Part shown: positions 28,734-33,402 of the stretch, one piece after another
Layout: each line of letters starts with the position of its first letter
Numbering within the stretch: the first letter of the stretch is position 1
NCBI RefSeq assembly: GCF_002929335.1
Contig: NZ_PJIL01000030.1
Span: 1 to 33,402 of the forward strand
DNA from: Arthrobacter sp. Y81
Lineage (GTDB): Bacteria; Actinomycetota; Actinomycetes; Actinomycetales; Micrococcaceae
Length of the DNA: 33,402 bases
Reading direction: 5' to 3'
Notes under the pieces: generated by a model
Databases searched by the model: none
What the model was told of the DNA's origin: nothing
What the model saw: only the letters and a program-made list of their open reading frames with translations
Translations under genes and position numbers: made by a program

Positions 28734-29360
28734 TCAGGTTGAATTCCGCGCTGCCGAGACCTGAGGCCGTCTGACCTGCGCGGGGCGGGGTATGGCTGAG
28801 CGGATGATCTGCCGGGCCGCGGACCGGGCAATGCAGGGCGTATCGGAGTCGGGAGACGTGATGCCGCCTGCCTGGGCCCCTTCGAGGATGAGCACAAGGG
28901 CCCGCGCCAGTGCGACCGGGTCGTCTGCACCAGTCTGGTGGGCCAGCCGCGTGACCCAATCGAGGACCCGCGCATTGTGCAGGGCGATCCTCAGGTGGGC
29001 GGCGGTGCCAGGGCGGATCTGGGCCGCAGCCCGCAGGAAGGCGGCACCGCGGTGATCGCCCGGCCGGCCGTCCCAGGAAATGGCGTCGAACATGCCGAGC
29101 AGCTGGTCAGCCGTGTGCGTTGCGAACGGACCTGCCGCCTGCCTCAAGTCCGCGGCCCAGCCGAGGCCCAGCTCATCAATATAGGCAAGGACGAGATCAT
29201 CCCTGGTCGGAAAATACTTGTAAAAGGTCGCCTTGGCCACGCCGGCCTCGGCGATGATGCGGTTGATGCCGACTTGGTACAGGCCTTCGGCGGAGAACAG
29301 GGCGGATGCGATCTTGAGGATACGGTCACTTACATCTTCGCGCGCGCTCGGTTTGTCCAA
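28734..29360 (-). CDS. TetR/AcrR-family transcriptional regulator
   Basis: This is a 208-residue repressor. The N-terminal HTH is typical: I-L-K-I-A-S-A-L-F-S-A-E-G-L-Y, then I-I-A-E-A-G-V-A-K-A-T-F-Y-K-Y-F at about residues 35-50, then K/T-R-D-D-L-V. The rest is a helical ligand-binding domain. The start is TTG 29360, preceded by AGGAGGTG at a suitable distance. No obvious target gene adjoins it, so it may act on itself or on distant genes. Two inverted repeats upstream (29443-29462 and 29543-29560) are candidate operators. The ligand is unknown. Confidence 0.9.
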   Translation of the reverse strand: MDKPSAREDVSDRILKIASALFSAEGLYQVGINRIIAEAGVAKATFYKYFPTRDDLVLAYIDELGLGWAADLRQAAGPFATHTADQLLGMFDAISWDGRPGDHRGAAFLRAAAQIRPGTAAHLRIALHNARVLDWVTRLAHQTGADDPVALARALVLILEGAQAGGITSPDSDTPCIARSAARQIIRSAIPRPAQVRRPQVSAARNST

Positions 29361-29442
29361 TGTTCACCTCCTCGGCAAACAGTGCCAGGAACAGCTCCAC
29401 TTCAGTTGCTTCCCCTAATGACGTCTTTTTGCTTCGGCCGGT

Positions 29443-29462
29443 TCATTCGGCAAAACGAATGA
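29443..29462. promoter_or_regulatory. Inverted repeat upstream of the TetR gene
   Basis: TCATTCG-GCAAAA-CGAATGA has perfect 7-bp arms, 83 bp before the TetR start. Candidate autoregulatory operator. Confidence 0.45.
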
Positions 29463-29485
29463 CATAACACTTCCACTCTACGCCC

Positions 29486-29514
29486 GGCAACGTTTTTGGA
29501 CCGTTGGCGTTGCC
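29486..29514. repeat. Hairpin-forming repeat between SGNH and TetR genes
   Basis: GGCAACG (29486-29492) and CGTTGCC (29508-29514) form perfect 7-bp arms around a 15-nt loop. It may end the SGNH transcript on the minus strand, though no U tract follows. Confidence 0.3.
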
Positions 29515-29542
29515 CGAGGACAACCCGAGCCTACCCGATGGC

Positions 29543-29560
29543 AGACAGACCTGTCTGTCT
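29543..29560. promoter_or_regulatory. Inverted repeat overlapping the SGNH stop
   Basis: AGACAGAC-CT-GTCTGTCT has perfect 8-bp arms, a size and form usual for TetR-family operators. It overlaps the TAG of the SGNH hydrolase gene (29559-29561) and lies 183 bp upstream of the TetR start. On the minus strand a possible -10 TAGGCT follows it at 29533-29528. Confidence 0.5.
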
Positions 29561-30446
29561 ATTGACTCAGGTCCTTCATCGCGGCGGCAGGTTGCCCAGT
29601 GCTATTCACAGGGGCCGCAGTGGGGCGCTTTGCCCTCAGTTCTTCCAGGGCCACCCCTTTCCGCAGCCGGTGCCAGGCCCAAGGCAGGAGGTACCTGCGA
29701 GCCCACAACAGGTCTCCTGCCCTGGCCTGGGGCCAACTGCCACGCGGCAGATCCCCGGGTTCCAGCGGCCGGAGCCGGTGCGGGACGCCAAGCGTGTCCA
29801 GCACCATCATTGCCACGGTGTGGTGGCCCAGCGGGGAGAGATGCAGCCGGTCCTGGTCCCACATCCGCGGGTCCCTGAGCGTCCTCAGCCCCCATAGGTC
29901 GGCAACCACGGCGTCATGCCGGGACGCGATGTAGCGGATGTTTTCGTTGAAGACGGCAACCTTGGTCCGGTTGCGGCCCAGGACGGGCGTTGATCTCCAG
30001 TCGGGCCCGGTGAAGAGCACCAGGGTGGCGCCGCAAGAACTCAAAAGCTCCACCCCGGCGTCGAGCCTGTCAGCCAATTTGTCCGGATCGCCGCCGTGGA
30101 AAACCATGTTGTTGCCGCCCGCTGAAACCGTGATCAGGTCCGGCTGAAGGGCCAACGCCGGCCCAACTTGCAGGTCCAGTATCTGCTCCAACAGCAGGCC
30201 GCGTACGGCAAGATTCGCGTACGCGAAGTCCTCATGAGCAATGCTCAGTTCCTCTGCCACGCGATCGGCCCAACCGCGCACTCCACCAGGACTCCGCGGG
30301 TCGGGGTCGCCCACTCCTTCCGTGAACGAATCCCCCAACGCAACGTACCGGCGCCACGGGTGGGCGCCGGCACCCGTCACGTCGCCTGCACGAGGAACAC
30401 CACCGTGGGGCTGGCGTCCTGACAGATATTTGTCATTCGCGGTCAC
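29559..30446 (-). CDS. SGNH/GDSL-type hydrolase
   Basis: This is a 295-residue esterase or lipase-like enzyme. The nucleophile Ser lies in V-A-L-G-D-S-F-T-E-G (about residues 36-45), block III is A-G-G-N-N-M with the oxyanion Asn, and the catalytic Asp/His pair is D-R-L-H-L-S in block V. No signal peptide is visible, so it is probably cytoplasmic. The frame is open to 30668, but AAGGAGGTG just upstream of GTG 30446 marks the start. The C-terminal 60 residues are basic and less conserved in appearance. It is divergent from the hexapeptide-repeat gene. The substrate is unknown. Confidence 0.9.
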   Translation of the reverse strand: MTANDKYLSGRQPHGGVPRAGDVTGAGAHPWRRYVALGDSFTEGVGDPDPRSPGGVRGWADRVAEELSIAHEDFAYANLAVRGLLLEQILDLQVGPALALQPDLITVSAGGNNMVFHGGDPDKLADRLDAGVELLSSCGATLVLFTGPDWRSTPVLGRNRTKVAVFNENIRYIASRHDAVVADLWGLRTLRDPRMWDQDRLHLSPLGHHTVAMMVLDTLGVPHRLRPLEPGDLPRGSWPQARAGDLLWARRYLLPWAWHRLRKGVALEELRAKRPTAAPVNSTGQPAAAMKDLSQ

Positions 30447-30586
30447 CCTGCACCTCCTTGTGGGAAGCCTGAGCCCTTTGTGTGAATAACCATCGGAAGG
30501 GCCTACATGTTCCGAAGTTTGATCGGCAGCGGGCGAATTTCTGCGTGGAATGCACGTCGCGTTTCGGGTGTTTAAAGGAGTGTCTG

Positions 30587-30622
30587 ATGGTATGTAGCTC
30601 CGGACTGACAGGAAGGTCATGA
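30587..30622 (+). CDS. Possible 11-residue coupled leader peptide
   Basis: AAAGGAG sits 7-8 nt before ATG 30587, which opens a frame coding M-V-C-S-S-G-L-T-G-R-S. Its TGA (30620-30622) overlaps the ATG of the hexapeptide-repeat gene (30619-30621) as ATGA. Such coupling could set translation of the downstream gene. The frame may be chance, although both the SD and the overlap are exact. Confidence 0.4.
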   Translation: MVCSSGLTGRS

Positions 30623-31071
30623 GCAGGAAAATCGAGACCGTGGAAGACGACGCCGGGAAGGTCATCACCTACCACCGGCACCCGAACGGTGGCGGTCTGA
30701 TCGGGCGTGGTGCCGAGGTGCACGAGACGTCGTTCATCAGTTCAAGTGCCTATGTGGAGGCCGGCGCCCGGGTGGAGTCGGGATGCCGGGTCGGCGGCGG
30801 CAGCTGGATCGACAGGCAGGCGCGTATCGGCCACCGGGGGGTGATCGGTGACGCGGTGTACGTCGGGCCGGGAGCCGTGGTCGGTAACCGGGTCCATATC
30901 GGCAGCCACTCCCGGATCGGGGCCGGTGCCGTTATCGCCCACGGGGTCCGCCTGCATGGGGACACCACGGTCGCGCCGGGCAGCCACGTAGCGGCCAGAA
31001 GCAAGCCGCCAGCAAACTCGTCATCACGGTCCCGTTCGGACGGCAACGGTACGGTGCGAAAGGCAGCCTGA
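30619..31071 (+). CDS. Hexapeptide-repeat (left-handed beta-helix) protein
   Basis: This is a 150-residue protein. Residues 25-122 are built of about nine hexapeptide turns of the form [I/V]-G-x-x-[A/V]-x, for example L-I-G-R-G-A, F-I-S-S-S-A, Y-V-E-A-G-A, R-V-E-S-G-C, W-I-D-R-Q-A, V-I-G-D-A-V, Y-V-G-P-G-A and R-I-G-A-G-A. This gives a left-handed beta-helix, usually trimeric. The family includes acyltransferases and gamma-carbonic anhydrases, but no catalytic His trio is clear, so function is open. The last 30 residues are Ser/Arg-rich and probably disordered. GGAAGG lies just before ATG 30619, and the start overlaps the stop of a short upstream frame. Confidence 0.82.
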   Translation: MSRKIETVEDDAGKVITYHRHPNGGGLIGRGAEVHETSFISSSAYVEAGARVESGCRVGGGSWIDRQARIGHRGVIGDAVYVGPGAVVGNRVHIGSHSRIGAGAVIAHGVRLHGDTTVAPGSHVAARSKPPANSSSRSRSDGNGTVRKAA

Positions 31072-31084
31072 GACCGGCGCCTTA

Positions 31085-31113
31085 CGCTGCGCCTGCCAAC
31101 AATGCGCGCAGCG
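31085..31113 (+). terminator. Hairpin after the hexapeptide-repeat gene
   Basis: CGCTGCGC (31085-31092) pairs perfectly with GCGCAGCG (31106-31113) over 8 bp with a 13-nt loop, 13 nt after the stop. No U tract is present. Confidence 0.45.
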
Positions 31114-31231
31114 GAGACGAAGTCCAAGTCAGGCCGAAAGCCTCTCGTGAGCTGCACCGGGGGGCGACTAGTTTGGGTCATAGTCACCGGCCGCGTAGGC
31201 GCAGCGGAGACCATGAAAGCGAGGACGCGTA

Positions 31232-32041
31232 ATGGGCAGCGCAGGGGATCCTGAAGGCGGGCGGGGTCGCGACGGAGCGGGAGATGACGTTCCCGAAACT
31301 CCGGGCCCAGCGGATAGCCGCGCTTCTGACCGCGGAGTTGACGACGGCTTCTACGAAGAATCCGACGGCGACGTCCCCTACGCCGAGGACGCCGGCTTGG
31401 AGGACCCCGCGTACGTCGAGGACACCGGCGGCCCGGTGGAACGTTTCTTTCCCGCAGACCCGGCCGCCGCTATCCGTGAAGCCGTGGTTGCCCGCGAAGA
31501 GGAGCGGTTCGGCGGCATCAAGATCGGCTCGGCGTTCTTCGGCTGGCTCACCGCGGCCGCAATTGCTGTTCTGCTGGTAGCTGTGGTTACGGCGGCCGGC
31601 CGGGCCGGCTTCCTGGCCGGCACGGACCTGATCGCCCAAGCGGGGCAGGCATCATCAGGTGGAGTGGCAGCCTCGATCACGCTCGTGTCGATCCCGTTCC
31701 TCGCCTATTTTGCGGGCGGCTACGTCGCAGGACGGATGGCGCGCTTCAACGGCATCGGCCAGGGGCTCATGGTGTGGTTGTGGACCGTGATCTTGGCGGC
31801 GGGTGTGGCCCTGTTGGCGATTGTTGGCGGCGGGCAGCTCAGTGTCCTGGCCACGCTCAATAGCTTCCTCCGCTTCCCCATAGGCGACGGTCAGCTGAGT
31901 ACGAGCGGCGTCATCGCAGCCATAGCTGTGGCCGCATCAGCTCTGCTCGGCGCCGTGCTGGGCGGCATCGCCGGAGTTCACTACCACCGAAAGGTGGACC
32001 GTGCCGGATTCGCGCCCACGGAGGGGTACTACCAGCCCTAG
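31232..32041 (+). CDS. Hypothetical four-helix membrane protein with acidic N terminus
   Basis: This is a 269-residue protein of unknown function. The first 95 residues are hydrophilic and very acidic (many Asp/Glu, with Y-E-E-S-D-G-D-V and E-D-P-A-Y-V-E-D). Four membrane helices follow, roughly at residues 103-130, 145-172, 180-202 and 228-252, with a short basic C-terminal tail (H-Y-H-R-K-V-D-R). The second helix carries the Gly-rich A-G-G-Y-V-A-G-R-M-A-R. GAGGA 8 nt upstream supports ATG 31232. It stands alone and converges with the phosphatase gene 42 bp downstream. Confidence 0.75.
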   Translation: MGSAGDPEGGRGRDGAGDDVPETPGPADSRASDRGVDDGFYEESDGDVPYAEDAGLEDPAYVEDTGGPVERFFPADPAAAIREAVVAREEERFGGIKIGSAFFGWLTAAAIAVLLVAVVTAAGRAGFLAGTDLIAQAGQASSGGVAASITLVSIPFLAYFAGGYVAGRMARFNGIGQGLMVWLWTVILAAGVALLAIVGGGQLSVLATLNSFLRFPIGDGQLSTSGVIAAIAVAASALLGAVLGGIAGVHYHRKVDRAGFAPTEGYYQP

Positions 32042-32050
32042 TTTGAGGGC

Positions 32051-32066
32051 CTACCGACCCTGGTAG
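32051..32066. terminator. Weak hairpin between converging genes
   Basis: CTACC (32051-32055) pairs with GGTAG (32062-32066) around 6 nt in the short gap between the membrane-protein and phosphatase stops. It could serve both strands, but the stem is only 5 bp. Confidence 0.3.
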
Positions 32067-32083
32067 CAGGGCTGCGGTGCGGG

Positions 32084-32668
32084 TCAGCCCTGGACGGCTG
32101 CCACAACCCGCTCGCCGTTGATGTATTCGAGCTGCCAGCCATCTACGGCATGGTGGTGGGCCAGGTTGAGCGCGGCGTTGTCGATGCTCTGCAGAGTTCG
32201 GCCGATGGCGCGGCTGAGGCTCACCCGGATGAGCGTGCCGTGGGCGACCACCAGGACGCGGCGGCCGCGGAACTCCTCGGCCAGCGTTTCCAGTGCGCCC
32301 AACCCGCGGGAGGCTGCCTCGTCCTCGCTTTCGGCGCCGCGGAAACCACCGGGCGTCCGCAGTGCGTCCAATTCGGGGCCGGCCTGCAGTCCCTCCGCGG
32401 GCCCGAAGCTGCGCTCGGTGAGCGCCGGCACGCGCCTGGTCACGCTGAGCCCGAGCCCGGCAGCAATCAGGTCGGCGGTTTCCGCGGCACGGCTCAGCGG
32501 CGAGGACACGATGGCATCCCAATCGTGGCCCGACAGGACGGAGACGGCGTCGCTTGCCTGGCCGCGGCCGACGTCGTTCAGCGGAATGTCGGTGGAACCC
32601 TGCAGCCGGCGCTGCGCATTCCAGTCCGTCTGGCCATGGCGGACGAGGGCGAAGGTCGTAAGGGTCAT
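32084..32668 (-). CDS. Histidine phosphatase family protein (phosphoglycerate mutase-like)
   Basis: This is a 194-residue phosphatase whose catalytic signature is L-V-R-H-G-Q-T-D-W-N (residues 8-17, phospho-His at 11). Q-G-S-T-D-I-P-L-N follows, then S-S-P-L-S-R-A-x-E-T-A, E-R-S-F-G-P-A-E-G and V-V-A-H-G-T-L-I-R with the second catalytic His. Length and motifs suit the cofactor-dependent phosphoglycerate mutase-like phosphatases, which act on varied phosphate esters. Two ATGs three codons apart (32677 and 32668) are possible; neither has an ideal SD, and I chose the one beginning M-T-L-T-T-F-A-L-V-R-H. The substrate is unknown. Confidence 0.9.
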   Translation of the reverse strand: MTLTTFALVRHGQTDWNAQRRLQGSTDIPLNDVGRGQASDAVSVLSGHDWDAIVSSPLSRAAETADLIAAGLGLSVTRRVPALTERSFGPAEGLQAGPELDALRTPGGFRGAESEDEAASRGLGALETLAEEFRGRRVLVVAHGTLIRVSLSRAIGRTLQSIDNAALNLAHHHAVDGWQLEYINGERVVAAVQG

Positions 32669-32862
32669 GCTTTCCATTGTGCCCTGACAGCGCGCGGGCT
32701 CCGAAAACGGCGGGTACGAAGGACGGCCGCCACATTGGCGCCGCATGTGAAACGCCGCGTGACATTTCGCGACGTTTCGGGCACTCTGCGCCGCCTTTCA
32801 GGGCCGCGGATGACGCTGTGAGTCACCCCGTTACTGCCCGTGAACGCAGGAGTCGCGGGGCA

Positions 32863-32892
32863 TTGTTTCCGCCGGATGCCGGACCGTAATCT
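32863..32892 (+). promoter_or_regulatory. Promoter of the substrate-binding-protein gene
   Basis: TTGTTT (-35, 32863-32868) and TAATCT (-10, 32887-32892) are 18 bp apart. Transcription from about 32899 would give a leader of about 165 nt before ATG 33065. The rest of the 32690-32862 stretch shows only scattered short inverted repeats, such as GAAACG (32749-32754) with CGTTTC (32773-32778), and no gene. Confidence 0.55.
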
Positions 32893-32964
32893 CAGTCCAA
32901 GCGCTGGGACCGGGGCACCGGACGAGCTCCACAAGAGCAGCAGGCCCCCAGCAGCTGGCCCCTC

Positions 32965-33002
32965 ACGGAGGGCGGCAAAAGACTGCCGCCGCGAGCCTCC
33001 GT
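32965..33002 (+). promoter_or_regulatory. Strong hairpin in the leader of the substrate-binding-protein gene
   Basis: GGCGGCA (32971-32977) pairs with TGCCGCC (32984-32990) around AAAGAC, and an outer stem ACGGAG (32965-32970) pairs with CTCCGT (32997-33002), with GCGAGC bulged between. That gives 13 bp in total. It lies in the middle of the predicted leader. I do not recognise it as a known riboswitch. Confidence 0.55.
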
Positions 33003-33064
33003 CCCCCCGACTGTTGTCCGGCGGCGACCCCTAAACGGGCTGCCCCACTCTTGAAGGAATCCCC

Positions 33065-33402
33065 ATGTCATCGCATCAGAACCCCGAAGGATCCACCCGC
33101 ATCGTTGCGGGCCAAACGGCCAAGCCAAAGCGCAAGCGTGCCCTCGGAATCGGCATCGCCGCGGGCCTCGTAGCCCTGATCGCCGGCGGCGCGGTAGTGG
33201 CGTCAAACCTCAACCGCGGCACCGAATCACAGCCGGCGGCCGCCGCGGCCGCCGCTCCCACCCCCGCGGCCGAGCTGAAACTTGGCTTCTTTGGCAACGT
33301 CACCCACGCCCCTGCCCTGGTGGGCGTCAAGGAGGGTTTCATCGCCAAGAGCCTGGGCGAAACGAAGCTGAGCACGCAGGTGTTCAACGCCGGCCCGGCT
33401 GC
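33065..33402 (+). CDS. ABC transporter substrate-binding protein, N-terminal part (SsuA/NMT1-like)
   Basis: The gene runs off the window after about 112 codons. A basic N terminus (K-P-K-R-K-R) leads to a hydrophobic signal or anchor segment (about residues 26-48), followed by an Ala/Pro-rich linker (about 58-70). The mature start L-K-L-G-F-F-G-N-V-T-H-A-P-A-L-V-G is the usual first strand of SsuA/TauA/NMT1-type binding proteins for sulfonates, nitrate or similar small molecules. There is no lipobox Cys, so it may be membrane-anchored by its uncleaved segment or secreted. AAGGAA about 6 nt upstream supports ATG 33065. ABC permease and ATPase genes would be expected beyond the window. Confidence 0.85.
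   Translation, partial: MSSHQNPEGSTRIVAGQTAKPKRKRALGIGIAAGLVALIAGGAVVASNLNRGTESQPAAAAAAAPTPAAELKLGFFGNVTHAPALVGVKEGFIAKSLGETKLSTQVFNAGPA

Noticed and set aside
32893..33064. A SAM or cobalamin riboswitch before the binding protein
   Set aside because: I could not find the core motifs of those classes, so it is reported only as an unidentified structured leader.
1..33402. CRISPR arrays, tRNA/rRNA genes, insertion sequences, prophage or integrase genes
   Set aside because: I found no regularly spaced repeats, cloverleaf-like elements, transposase or recombinase motifs. The window looks like core chromosome.

Overview
This window reads as ordinary chromosome from a high-GC Gram-positive bacterium, most likely Arthrobacter, Pseudarthrobacter or a close Micrococcaceae relative. 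That placement is inferred from the strong third-position G/C bias, frequent GTG and TTG starts backed by good Shine-Dalgarno (SD) sites, several apparently leaderless genes, and the gene families present. I see no rRNA, tRNA, CRISPR array, insertion sequence or phage gene.

Layout. 1-6.6 kb: YceI, a luciferase-like oxidoreductase and a stand-alone trpF (all minus), a HutD/Ves protein (plus), then a glycogen-debranching-type glycosidase (minus) divergent from a LacI regulator around a perfect 20-bp operator. 6.7-13 kb: a small membrane protein, a guanidine-III (ykkC-III) riboswitch in front of two overlapping SMR exporter genes, a P-loop nucleoside kinase-like protein, a HAMP-GGDEF-EAL cyclic-di-GMP enzyme, an aldo/keto reductase and an MBL-fold hydrolase. 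13-15 kb: a DEAD-box RNA helicase with a long Gly/Arg-rich tail, flanked by a very long hairpin and a structured terminator-like element. 15.3-20.5 kb, all minus strand: a two-component system followed by a redox operon coding a tiny membrane-anchored Ser/Thr-rich protein, ApbE flavin transferase, a ferric-reductase-like haem membrane protein, a NuoF-like flavoprotein and a ferredoxin. 20.5-24.5 kb: a 436-bp gap with attenuator-like signals, a CycA-type amino-acid permease, and an MFS exporter divergent from SoxR around a textbook SoxR box. 24.5-28.3 kb: a double-domain Lrp/AsnC regulator divergent from an M20 amidohydrolase and an MHS-type transporter, which looks like a self-contained uptake and hydrolysis module. 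28.3-33.4 kb: a conserved hypothetical, a TetR regulator, an SGNH hydrolase, a hexapeptide-repeat protein, a four-helix membrane protein, a histidine phosphatase, and the start of an SsuA/NMT1-like binding protein with a structured leader.

How the parts work together. Four regulatory units can be read directly from the DNA: guanidine sensing with guanidinium export, SoxR with MFS efflux, LacI with glucan debranching, and AsnC with amidohydrolase plus transporter. The most interesting system is the minus-strand redox operon. Its last three junctions are stop/start overlaps (8 nt, 4 nt, 4 nt). It could carry electrons from NAD(P)H through NuoF-like protein, ferredoxin and membrane haem to an acceptor outside the membrane, with ApbE attaching FMN. 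The usual FMN-binding-domain protein is absent. In its place is an 87-residue protein carrying a D-x-x-S-G-A-T string that fits the ApbE target motif. That electron path is inference.
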